From NCBI RefSeq assembly GCF_036014175.1, contig NZ_CP107917.1, positions 3,782,001 to 3,846,000 of the forward strand: a stretch of 64,000 nucleotides of DNA, written 5' to 3'. Below the pieces are notes generated by a model. The model worked only from the letters and a program-made list of their open reading frames with translations. It made no database searches and was not told the origin of the DNA. Source of the DNA: Streptomyces sp. NBC_00443 (lineage in GTDB: Bacteria > Actinomycetota > Actinomycetes > Streptomycetales > Streptomycetaceae). This document shows, piece after piece, positions 52,897-60,429 of the stretch; the first letter of the stretch is position 1, and each line of letters starts with the position of its first letter. The translations under genes were made by a program, and so were the position numbers.

Positions 52897-53639
52897 CGCT
52901 CCTCGCTCCTCTCAGTCGGCACTGACTGCTGGCGGTTGCACTGGGCTCACATCCACCTCACCGGTCCCACAAGCCCCGCTCGTCCCGGCGAAGATCGAGA
53001 ACATGTGAAGCAGGTCACAAGCCCAACTGCCTCGCATCCTATGCCTGCCGCTCTGTGATCTGCGACACGGGGTATTACACAAGCTTTGTGATCTCCACCA
53101 CCTGACGAAGGATCATGAAGCCGGATGAGCGGTGATCTTCGCACGAGAAGCGTCCGAGTGATCACCAGAGGTGACATTTTCGCTCGTCGCCGCAGCTCGG
53201 AGGGGTCGTCTTAATATCAAGAGACTTCTCTTGCATGCAAATTGGTGATGGACCGGATGTCTTGATAGAGGACCGCGTTCACACTTCAGAGGGAGCCGCG
53301 GAGGGAGGTGTGGACGCGTGCACGCATTCACGAGCGTCGGCGGGCGCGATCCGGGCACAGGACGCGCACGAGGCCGTGACCGTTGCGTGACCTCTGCCAC
53401 ATGATGAGAGGGGCCTGAGAACCGGGCTTGGCCACCGGCCTCAACAAGTGGTAAGCGATGGGCAATTCGGACTTAATGATGAAAGACCGTGATCACGGGC
53501 TGAGTGATACGCGTCCGCAATGTCCGTTACGGCGTCAATAAAGCGCGTCGCGCCGGTAATTTGGGGCCGCCATTGAACAACTGTGGCGCAGCACACGTTT
53601 CTTGTAGGTATGGAGGAGCCCCTGATACCGGTTGTTCTC
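52897..53639. other. Large divergent regulatory region between nuoA and the NLP/P60 gene
   Basis: This 743-bp region holds no credible gene and is dense in dyad sequences. Besides the Rex-type site, I see CACAAGCTTTGTG (53078-53090), GGTGATC/GATCACC (53131-53137, 53160-53166), CAAGAGA-CT-TCTCTTG (53218-53233) overlapping the perfect palindrome TTGCATGCAA (53231-53240), and the perfect palindrome CCGTGATCACGG (53487-53498). The area around 53205-53245 is notably AT-rich. The number of sites suggests control by several regulators. Confidence 0.6.
53004..53019. promoter_or_regulatory. Rex-type (NADH/NAD redox) operator upstream of nuoA
   Basis: TGTGAAGCAGGTCACA has TGTGA and TCACA half-sites with six bases between them, matching the Rex operator form TGTGAAC-N4-TTCACA-like known from Streptomyces coelicolor, where Rex controls nuo, cyd and atp operons. 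It lies 108 bp before the nuoA start. The same pattern also fits Crp-type proteins, so the regulator is inferred from the operon's identity. Confidence 0.65.
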
Positions 53640-54443
53640 ATGTCCCACACCGCTCACATACGCAGCCACCGGAAACCCCGCCGCAGCGCGACGACGACCA
53701 TCGCGATGCGCGCCGGAGTTACCGGTGGCGTCCTCAGCATGGCAGCGGCTGGCGCTGCGGCTACGGCGAACGCCGCCGAGCCGGTGACGCAGACCATCGA
53801 ACTGCCCGCCCTCACGGGCGACCTGGCGAACCAGCTCGCCCAGTCCGCGGACGCCACTCAGCTGGCGGCAGCGAACTACGAGCTCGACGCCGAGCGTGAC
53901 GCGGCCGCCGCCGCGGCGGCCAAGGAAGCCAAGAAGGACCTCGCGGAGGCCAAGAAGAAGGCCGAGGCGAAGAAGAAGGCCGAGGAGGCCCGCCGGGCCG
54001 CCGCAGAGGCCGCCGCCTCGCGCAGCGCCGAGCGGACCACCCTGTCCGCTTCCGCTTCCACGAGCACGGACGTGTCCGCTCCTGCCAGTGGCAGCGTCGG
54101 GACGGTCGTCTCCTTCCTCAAGGCCCAGCTGGGAGACGCGTACGTCATGGGCGCCACCGGCCCCAGCGCGTGGGACTGCTCCAGCCTGGTCCAGGCCGCG
54201 TTCAAGCAGGTCGGTGTCGACCTGCCGCGGGTCTCGCAGGACCAGTCGATGGTCGGCACCGACGTGTCGCTGTCGAACGTTCAGGTCGGCGACATCCTGT
54301 ACTGGGGCGGCAAGGGCTCCGCGTACCACGTGGGCGTCTACATCGGAGACGGCCAGTACCTGGACGCGGCCAACCCGTCCAAGGGCGTCGTCATCCAGGA
54401 CCTGTCCGGGTACCCGGCGTCGGGTGCGGTGCGCGTCCTCTGA
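53640..54443 (+). CDS. Secreted NLP/P60 (NlpC) cell-wall peptidase
   Basis: This 267-residue secreted protein has an Arg-rich start and a signal peptide ending near AAATANAAEP. A helical Ala/Lys/Glu coiled region (AAAKEAKKDLAEAKKKAEAKKKAEEARRAA) and a Ser/Thr linker follow. The C-terminal NlpC/P60 domain has catalytic cysteine in SAWDCSSLVQAAFKQ and histidine in SAYHVGVYIGDGQYLDAAN. It should cut D-Glu-to-meso-diaminopimelate-type peptide bonds in peptidoglycan. The ATG at 53640 gives the clean signal peptide but weak ribosome-site support; in-frame ATG 53610 is an alternative. No c-di-AMP riboswitch is present here. Confidence 0.9.
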   Translation: MSHTAHIRSHRKPRRSATTTIAMRAGVTGGVLSMAAAGAAATANAAEPVTQTIELPALTGDLANQLAQSADATQLAAANYELDAERDAAAAAAAKEAKKDLAEAKKKAEAKKKAEEARRAAAEAAASRSAERTTLSASASTSTDVSAPASGSVGTVVSFLKAQLGDAYVMGATGPSAWDCSSLVQAAFKQVGVDLPRVSQDQSMVGTDVSLSNVQVGDILYWGGKGSAYHVGVYIGDGQYLDAANPSKGVVIQDLSGYPASGAVRVL

Positions 54444-54490
54444 GTCGGATCCGAGTCGCGTGCGAGTCGCATCCGGCTCGCAGAGATCAA

Positions 54491-54529
54491 CGTAAGGGCC
54501 GCAGCCGCTCGGGGGCAGCGGCCCTTACG
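54491..54529. terminator. Bidirectional terminator between NLP/P60 and FAD oxidoreductase genes
   Basis: CGTAAGGGCCGC (54491-54502) and GCGGCCCTTACG (54518-54529) form a perfect 12-bp stem with a 15-base loop. It lies between the two convergent stop codons (54443 and 54532). Confidence 0.88.
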
Positions 54530-54531
54530 CC

Positions 54532-56358
54532 TCATCCGAGGTCGAAGGTGTTGGGCAGCCCCAGCCTGTAACGCACTTCGTCGACCCGCTTCAGCGGCTC
54601 CAGCTCCGGGGGCCGGTAGAGCCCCCAGGTCCGGCAGTGCTCGGCGTCCGAATCATCCGCTTTCAGGAGGGCGTTGACGGCCAGGCGGGCCGATTCGTTG
54701 GCGCCCTCCATCGACGCCAGGTCCACATCGGTGCGGACGTAGTCGCCCGCGAGGAAGAAGTTCGGGACCTCTGTGCGGGCCGTGGGGCGGTTGTAGAGGG
54801 TGCCCGTGGGGTGGATGAGGAGCTGTTCGCGGTTCTGCGGGTCCGGGCCGCCCAGGCCCGTCACCGCCGGGTCCATGAACCAGCCGAGGCGGTCCTCGTC
54901 CCGCAGCGTGGTCTTGCCGGCGTCGTTGAGGCCGTCCTTGAGCTGAGCCCAGAGTTCGGCGACGACCTCCTCCTTGGTGCACTCCTTGGCCGTCTTGCCG
55001 TACAGGATGCCCGGCTTGTCCCACTCCGAGATGATCGCGGAGAGGCAGTCGTGCGCGCTCCCGTCGCCGTAGTCGCGGGAGAAGTCCCGGCCGTCCCAGA
55101 ACTGCGCCTGGCCGACGCCGGTCACCGCCCACGGTGAGTCGAGGCAGTTGATGTGGCCGTGCACGACGGGAGTGGGCGTGCGCAGGTAGAACATCACGCC
55201 GGTCATCCAGTCCGTCTGCAGCGCGTCGCACCGGGCGAGCTGAGGGTCGGCCGCGCGCAGGGCCGGGCCCCACGTCCCGCGGGCGTGCTCGACGGGCAGG
55301 GCGGAGATGTAGTGGTCGGCGGTGACGGTGCGGTCGTCGCCGCCGTCGCGGGCCGAGACGCGGACGCCGGTCACCCGGCCGCCGTCGTAGCGGACCTCGC
55401 GGACCTGGGTGCCCAGGGCGAAGTCGACTCCCAGGGAGCGCAGGTGGGCCTCCCAGGGGTCGATCCAGGCCTCGCTGGTGGGTGCGTTGAGCACGCGGTC
55501 GATGTCGGCGTCGCCGTCCATGCCGCGGCCGAGCAGACCCCACAGGAGCAGGGCCTCGATGATGACGCGCCCGACGGTCCGGGTGGACGCCACCTCCGCG
55601 CGCGTGGCGACGAGGTTGCGGGTCTGGCCGATGCCGAGGAGCGTCCGGTACTCCTCGCTCATCTCCTCGGCGCGGATGAAGTCCCACCAGGCGACCTTCT
55701 CCCAGACCTCCTCGCGGCGGGCGTCGCAGCTGGTGAGGTGGACCAGCAGGCGGTCGGCGAAGTAGGCCACCTCGTGGGCGGGGAGGCGGGTGCCGAGGTC
55801 CAGGACCGACAGGAGCTGGTCCCGGATCCAGCTGAGGGTGAGGTCGCCGGGGCGGGGTGGGGTGGTGCCGCGGCGGAGCGGGAAGTGCAGGTCGGGGCGG
55901 CCGTCGGCGCGGGCGAACAGGGCCTCGGTGCCGCTGACGAGGTTGTCGTGGACGCCGTGCGCGTTGCCGGGGACGGGGATGCGGCGCATGGTGTCCGGCA
56001 GGTTCCGGTAGAAGCCGGGGAAGAAGCGGAAGCCGTGCTCGGCGGGGAGGTCCGCGCGGCCACCGGCTGCCGTGCCCGGGACGGGCATCGAGCGGGCCTT
56101 GCCGCCGAGGGTGTCGTAGTACTCGTAGACGGTGACGGCGTAGCCGCGTTCAGCGAGTTCGTGGGCGGCGCTCAGACCGGAGACTCCGCCGCCCAGGACG
56201 GCGACGCGCCTTCCGGAAGCCGCCTTCGCTGTTCCCGCGGGCCATAAGGCGAGGGCGCCGGCCACTCCCCCGGTACCGGCCAGAAAGCGTCTGCGGGTGT
56301 GGCCGGATCGTGTGTGGCCTGTCAGCTCCTGGGGCTCCTGCGTGTGTTCTGTTGTCAT
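54532..56358 (-). CDS. Tat-exported FAD-dependent oxidoreductase (phytoene-desaturase/amine-oxidase fold)
   Basis: This 608-residue flavoprotein carries an N-terminal twin-arginine signal (HTRRRFLAGTGGVAGALALWPAG). The FAD Rossmann motif is VAVLGGGVSGLSAAHELAERG, followed by EYYDTLGGKARS, and the C-terminal FAD-binding block is NFFLAGDYVRTDVDLASMEGANESARLAVNALL. It resembles hydroxysqualene dehydroxylase/carotenoid desaturase-like proteins, but its substrate cannot be told. Neither hopanoid nor carotenoid genes are adjacent. Confidence 0.85.
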   Translation of the reverse strand: MTTEHTQEPQELTGHTRSGHTRRRFLAGTGGVAGALALWPAGTAKAASGRRVAVLGGGVSGLSAAHELAERGYAVTVYEYYDTLGGKARSMPVPGTAAGGRADLPAEHGFRFFPGFYRNLPDTMRRIPVPGNAHGVHDNLVSGTEALFARADGRPDLHFPLRRGTTPPRPGDLTLSWIRDQLLSVLDLGTRLPAHEVAYFADRLLVHLTSCDARREEVWEKVAWWDFIRAEEMSEEYRTLLGIGQTRNLVATRAEVASTRTVGRVIIEALLLWGLLGRGMDGDADIDRVLNAPTSEAWIDPWEAHLRSLGVDFALGTQVREVRYDGGRVTGVRVSARDGGDDRTVTADHYISALPVEHARGTWGPALRAADPQLARCDALQTDWMTGVMFYLRTPTPVVHGHINCLDSPWAVTGVGQAQFWDGRDFSRDYGDGSAHDCLSAIISEWDKPGILYGKTAKECTKEEVVAELWAQLKDGLNDAGKTTLRDEDRLGWFMDPAVTGLGGPDPQNREQLLIHPTGTLYNRPTARTEVPNFFLAGDYVRTDVDLASMEGANESARLAVNALLKADDSDAEHCRTWGLYRPPELEPLKRVDEVRYRLGLPNTFDLG

Positions 56359-56474
56359 GACTCCCGGAGGGTAGGGAGGGTCTGCGGAGGTCGGAAGCCT
56401 GATTCCCGGCCGACCACAGCATTCTCACAACCCGCAACAGCAGAAGGACAGAAGCCCGGAAAGGGAGAAAAGCG

Positions 56475-57104
56475 ATGCCCAGCGTTTTTGTGCAAGGCAG
56501 GCCCGTCGACTCGTATCCGCCGCTCGCGCCCGAGGCCCGGCATGGGGCGGTGCGCAGGATCACCGAGATGGGTGAGGGGGTGTTGCACAAGCCGTGCCGG
56601 GACGTGACCGAGTTCGGGCCGGATCTCGCCGCGCTCATCGACGACATGTTCCTGACGATGTACATCGCCGACGGGGCCGGACTGGCGGCGAACCAAGTCG
56701 GTGTCGATTTGCGGCTGTTCGTGTACGACTGCCCGGACGACGACGGCGTCCGGCACGTCGGTCACATCGTCAACCCGGTACTGGAACCGCTCGACGCGGC
56801 CCACAGGAGGCTCCTCGACGACAGTGAGGGGTGTCTGTCGGTGCCGGGCGCGGTGATGGACGTACCCCGTCCGGACCGGGCCGTGGTGCGCGGGCTCGAC
56901 AGGGACGGCGAGCCGATCGTGATCGAGGGCACGGGGTACTTCGCCCGTTGCCTCGCGCACGAGACCGATCACTGTGACGGGCAGGTCTATGTGGACCGGC
57001 TCTCCAGGCGGGACCGGAAGGAGGCGCTGCGGCAGGTGGCGGACCGGCGGGACGAGGTGCTCGCGCGCCGGGCCGCCAACATCGAGGCCCTCAGCAGGGC
57101 CTAG
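56475..57104 (+). CDS. def: Peptide deformylase
   Basis: This enzyme removes the formyl group from new protein N-termini. The three metal motifs are present: GAGLAANQVG (motif 1), EGCLSVPG (motif 2, cysteine ligand) and HETDHCDGQ (motif 3, two histidines and the catalytic glutamate). The 209-residue protein has a ~25-residue N-terminal extension. GGAG lies ten bases before the ATG. The stop codon TAG lies inside the terminal repeat of a MITE-like element, so the original end of this gene may have differed. Confidence 0.94.
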   Translation: MPSVFVQGRPVDSYPPLAPEARHGAVRRITEMGEGVLHKPCRDVTEFGPDLAALIDDMFLTMYIADGAGLAANQVGVDLRLFVYDCPDDDGVRHVGHIVNPVLEPLDAAHRRLLDDSEGCLSVPGAVMDVPRPDRAVVRGLDRDGEPIVIEGTGYFARCLAHETDHCDGQVYVDRLSRRDRKEALRQVADRRDEVLARRAANIEALSRA

Positions 57105-57313
57105 GCCGTGTCCGCAAAGTCCCGCCTGCCCCGGGACGCCTGGCACGCTCCCCCACTGCCTCAAGGGCGTGGGAGGTACCCCCACTCGCCGCACCGGGCG
57201 AAGCCCCGAGTACATCCAGTACAAGGGGCTCCGCCGGCACGCCGAGAGCACGCACCAGACGCCGCGGGGCCCGCCCTCCGGGCGGACGACGGGACTTTAC
57301 GGACACGGCCTAG
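57101..57313. mobile_element. MITE-like element with 20-bp terminal inverted repeats and CTAG flanks
   Basis: The left end (57105-57124, GCCGTGTCCGCAAAGTCCCG) and right end (57290-57309, CGGGACTTTACGGACACGGC) are inverted repeats that differ at one base. Each is flanked by CTAG (57101-57104, 57310-57313), like a 4-bp target duplication as made by some IS5-family elements. The interior has no gene but several hairpins (for example GGGCGAAGCCCC) typical of Streptomyces dispersed repeats. It lies exactly between the convergent def and reductase genes and provides the def stop codon. Confidence 0.8.
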
Positions 57314-57320
57314 CCGCCCC

Positions 57321-58628
57321 TCAGGCCTTCGGTGCCACCTTGCTGAGGCCGTTGATGATGCGGTCCATCGCGTCGCCGCCGGTCGGGTCCGTGAGGTTCG
57401 CGAGCAGCTTCAGCGTGAACTTCATCAGCATGGGGTGCGTCAGGCCGCGCTGGGCCGCGATCTTCATGACCTTCGGGTTGCCGATGAGCTTCACGAAGGC
57501 GCGGCCCAGCGTGTAGTAGCCGCCGTAGGTGTCCTTCAGGACGCGCGGGTAGCGCTGGAGGGCCATTTCACGCCCCGCGGGAGTCGAGCGGGCGTGGGCC
57601 TGGACGATGACGTCGGCGGCGATCTGGCCGGACTCCATGGCGTAGGCGATGCCCTCGCCGTTGAAGGGGTTCACCAGGCCGCCGGCGTCGCCGACCAGGA
57701 GCAGGCCCTTGGTGTAGTGCGGTTGGCGGTTGAAGGCCATCGGGAGGGCGGCGCCGCGGATGGGGCCGGTCATCTTGTCCGGGGTGTAGCCCCACTCCTC
57801 CGGCATGGAGGCGCACCAGGCCTTCAGGACCTCGCGCCAGTCCAGTTCCTTGAAGGAGTCCGAGGTGTTGAGCACGCCCAGACCGACGTTGGACGTGCCG
57901 TCGCCCATGCCGAAGATCCAGCCGTAGCCGGGCAGGAGGCGGTCTTCACCGGGGCCACGGCGGTCCCACAGCTCCAGCCAGGACTCCAGGTAGTCGTCCT
58001 CGTGGCGGGGGCTTTCGAAATACGTCCGTACGGCCACGCCCATCGGGCGGTCCTCGCGGCGGTGCAGGCCCATCGCCAGGGACAGGCGCGTGGAGTTGCC
58101 GTCGGCGGCGACGACCAGAGGCGCGTGGAAGGTGACCTCGCGCTTCTCCTCGCCGAGCTTGGCGTGGACGCCGGTGATGCGGCCGGTGCGGTCGTCGATG
58201 ATCGGGGCACCGACGTTGCAGCGCTCGTAGAGGCGGGCGCCGGCCTTCTGGGCCTGGCGGGCGAGTTGCTCGTCGAAGTCGTCGCGCTTACGGACGAGGC
58301 CGTAGTCGGGGAAGGAGGCGAGATCGGGCCAGTCCAGCTGGAGCCGCATGCCGCCGCCGATGATCCTCAGGCCCTTGTTGCGCAGCCAGCCCGCTTCCTC
58401 GGAGATGTCGATGCCCATGGCCACGAGCTGTTTGGTCGCGCGCGGGGTGAGGCCGTCGCCGCAGACCTTCTCCCTCGGGAACTCGGTCTTCTCCAGCAGC
58501 AGGACATCGAGGCCGGACCTGGCCAGGTGGTACGCCGTCGCAGAGCCGGCCGGCCCCGCGCCCACGACGATCACATCGGCGGTGTTCTCGGAGAGGAGCG
58601 AGGACTGGGGCTCGGGCACGACGGTCAC
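57321..58628 (-). CDS. Geranylgeranyl-reductase family FAD oxidoreductase (MenJ-like)
   Basis: This 435-residue FAD protein has the Rossmann motif VIVVGAGPAGSATAYHLARSG, then EKVCGDGLTPRATKQL, VVAADGNSTRLSLAMGL and the second FAD block LLVGDAGGLVNPFNGEGIAYAMESG. These define the geranylgeranyl reductase family. In mycobacteria the homologue MenJ saturates one double bond of the menaquinone side chain; Streptomyces make partly saturated menaquinones such as MK-9(H6), so a similar role is likely. The GTG start follows GGGGAGATC. MenG is encoded 1 kb away. Confidence 0.9.
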   Translation of the reverse strand: MTVVPEPQSSLLSENTADVIVVGAGPAGSATAYHLARSGLDVLLLEKTEFPREKVCGDGLTPRATKQLVAMGIDISEEAGWLRNKGLRIIGGGMRLQLDWPDLASFPDYGLVRKRDDFDEQLARQAQKAGARLYERCNVGAPIIDDRTGRITGVHAKLGEEKREVTFHAPLVVAADGNSTRLSLAMGLHRREDRPMGVAVRTYFESPRHEDDYLESWLELWDRRGPGEDRLLPGYGWIFGMGDGTSNVGLGVLNTSDSFKELDWREVLKAWCASMPEEWGYTPDKMTGPIRGAALPMAFNRQPHYTKGLLLVGDAGGLVNPFNGEGIAYAMESGQIAADVIVQAHARSTPAGREMALQRYPRVLKDTYGGYYTLGRAFVKLIGNPKVMKIAAQRGLTHPMLMKFTLKLLANLTDPTGGDAMDRIINGLSKVAPKA

Positions 58629-58726
58629 GGCGGGATCTCCCCAAGTTCGACATCTGTGTGCCGACCGGCACTGGACATGGGCAGTCTATTCAGCAGCATT
58701 GATCAACCGGCTGAAGGGCTGCCTCC

Positions 58727-59233
58727 GTGAACCGAGCTCTCCCTGTCGTACAGCTCCGTGTCCCCACCGACGAGGACGCCGTCGCCTGGCACCGGATCTT
58801 CGCGCACCCGGATGTCATGGAGTTCCACGGCGGGAGGGCCGCGGAGTTGTCCGTCTACGAGGAGCTCACCGCCCGTCAGCGCCGGCACGACGCCGAGCGC
58901 GGGTACTGCCTGTGGACCGTCCTCGACGAGAATGAGCGGGTCGTCGGCTTCACCGGCGCCCAGCCGTGGGAGCGGGAGTGGGGTCCCAAGGACGAGATCG
59001 AGATCGGCTGGCGGCTCGGGCGGGAGCACTGGGGCAAGGGGTACGTCAGCGCGGCCGCACAGCTGACGCTGGACCGGGTGCGCGCGGCCGGGGTGCCGGG
59101 TGTGGTGGCGATGGTCGACGCCCGCAACGGGCGGTCGATCGCGGTGACGCGGCGGCTTGGGATGCGGCTCGCCGAGGTGTTCGCCACGCCGGACGCACGG
59201 CAGAAGGGGCACTGCTACCGGCTCGATCTGTGA
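58727..59233 (+). CDS. GNAT-family N-acetyltransferase (RimJ/RimL-like)
   Basis: This 168-residue acetyltransferase has LRVPTDEDAVAWHRIFAHPDVMEF at the start. The acetyl-CoA loop region is IEIGWRLGREHWGKGYVSAAAQLTLD, followed by VDARNGRSIAVTRRLGMRLAEVF, the usual RimL-type pattern. Such enzymes acetylate protein N-termini or small amines; the substrate is unknown. The GTG start at 58727 is weakly supported. It diverges from the reductase gene with 98 bp between. Confidence 0.88.
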   Translation: MNRALPVVQLRVPTDEDAVAWHRIFAHPDVMEFHGGRAAELSVYEELTARQRRHDAERGYCLWTVLDENERVVGFTGAQPWEREWGPKDEIEIGWRLGREHWGKGYVSAAAQLTLDRVRAAGVPGVVAMVDARNGRSIAVTRRLGMRLAEVFATPDARQKGHCYRLDL

Positions 59234-59360
59234 CCCGGGACTGCAGAGCTCGATTCCGGATTCATCACTCTGAGTAATGGACTGTTACAGAAAGGTACTT
59301 GACGCTTCCGGGCGGTACCCCCGGGCGGTTACCCTTCCAGTACCGCTGGGGGTGACATCT

Positions 59361-59699
59361 GTGCGCATAACACCCAAAACGCCCGAGGTGCGAGTACCGA
59401 AACTCGTCGGACTGATGGCCATGGACGCGCGCGAGGAAGCGAAGTCGCACGGTCTTCTCCTCAACGCACCGGACCGGCCGGACTTCCACCTGGTCGTCGT
59501 CGACTACGTCGTACGCCAGTACCCCCAGCCCGGTGCCGAGGTGCCGCGGGAGTCGATGGTCTACGTCTGGTTCGACTTCGGCGAGGGGGAGGGCGGCGGA
59601 GGCGTACGCGAGCCACGCATCCCACGGCCGCCCGGTGGCGGACTGCAGCGCGAGCTGGAGGAGCCCGGGGATCCGTACCCCGTCGTCAGCTCTGCTTGA
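59361..59699 (+). CDS. Small PASTA-domain protein
   Basis: This 112-residue protein has a single PASTA domain: VRVPKLVGLMAMDAREEAKSHGLLL, VVDYVVRQYPQPGAEVPRESMVYVWF. PASTA domains usually sense peptidoglycan fragments or beta-lactams on kinases and penicillin-binding proteins. Here it stands alone, with no signal peptide or membrane helix, and has a Gly/Pro/Arg tail, so its location and role are unclear. The GTG at 59361 follows GGGGGTGA. Its end overlaps the convergent menG end by 14 bases. Confidence 0.8.
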   Translation: MRITPKTPEVRVPKLVGLMAMDAREEAKSHGLLLNAPDRPDFHLVVVDYVVRQYPQPGAEVPRESMVYVWFDFGEGEGGGGVREPRIPRPPGGGLQRELEEPGDPYPVVSSA

Positions 59700-60381
59700 A
59701 GCCCCGGTGCAGGGTCACGATCCCGCCCGTCAGGTTCCGCCAGGCGACCTTCGACCAGCCGGCCTTGCGCAGCCGCTCGGCGAGTGCGGGCTGGTCGGGC
59801 CAGGCGCGGATGGACTCGGCGAGGTAGACGTAGGCGTCGGGGTTCGAGGACACCGCGCGCGCCACCGGGGGCAGCGCGCGCATCAGGTACTCGGTGTAGA
59901 CGGTGCGCAGGGGCGCCCAGGTCGGGTGCGAGAACTCGCAGATCACGACCCGGCCGCCGGGCCTCGTGACCCGGTACATCTCGCGCAGGGCGGTGTCGAA
60001 GTCCTGCACGTTGCGCAGCCCGAAGGAGATCGTCACGGCGTCGAAGGTGTCGTCCTTGAACGGCAGCTTCGTCGCGTCGCCCGCCGTGAACGGCAGCCAG
60101 GTGTGCTTGCGCTTGCCGACCTGGAGCATCCCGAGGGAGAAGTCGCAGGGGACGACGTACGCGCCGGTCTGCGCGAACGGCAGCGAGGAGGTGGCCGTAC
60201 CGGCGGCCAGGTCCAGGATCTTCTGCGCCGGGCGGGCGTCGACGGCCCTGGCAACCTCCTTGCGCCATCTGCGGTCCTGGCCGAGCGACAGCACGTCGTT
60301 GGTCAGGTCGTACCGTTCCGCCACGTTGTCGAACATCGAAGCGACTTCGTGCGGCTGCTTGTCCAGGGATGCGCGGGTCAC
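59686..60381 (-). CDS. menG: Demethylmenaquinone methyltransferase
   Basis: This enzyme performs the last step of menaquinone synthesis, methylating the naphthoquinone ring with S-adenosylmethionine. The 231-residue protein shows UbiE/MenG signatures: VASMFDNVAERYDLTNDVLSLGQDRRWR, the SAM motif ILDLAAGTATSSLPFAQTG, DATKLPFKDDTFDAVTISFGLRNVQD and the C-terminal NLTGGIVTLHRGFK. The GTG at 60381 matches the usual N-terminus; no good ribosome site is visible, so translation may be leaderless. Confidence 0.94.
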   Translation of the reverse strand: MTRASLDKQPHEVASMFDNVAERYDLTNDVLSLGQDRRWRKEVARAVDARPAQKILDLAAGTATSSLPFAQTGAYVVPCDFSLGMLQVGKRKHTWLPFTAGDATKLPFKDDTFDAVTISFGLRNVQDFDTALREMYRVTRPGGRVVICEFSHPTWAPLRTVYTEYLMRALPPVARAVSSNPDAYVYLAESIRAWPDQPALAERLRKAGWSKVAWRNLTGGIVTLHRGFKQS

Positions 60382-60429
60382 GGGCCCATTGTGGCAGTAC
60401 GGCCGCACGCACCACGTGGCAGACCGGCC

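Noticed and set aside
53004..53019. Crp-type site instead of Rex for TGTGA-N6-TCACA
   Set aside because: The pattern fits both, but Rex control of nuo operons is known in Streptomyces, so Rex is preferred, not proven.
53113..53400. A 95-codon minus-strand frame in the nuoA-NLP/P60 gap
   Set aside because: Arg/Pro-rich translation, poor codon bias and no ribosome site; the region looks regulatory.
53100..53639. A second c-di-AMP riboswitch before the NLP/P60 gene
   Set aside because: I looked for the conserved blocks (GGGGACCCA, GGGGTGAA, CCGAACCCGACAGCTCACCTCG) and none is present.
43847..59276. The 14-mer CATCACTCTGAGTA at both 43847 and 59263
   Set aside because: Several repeated 14-mers are expected by chance in 64 kb, and the two contexts share nothing else.
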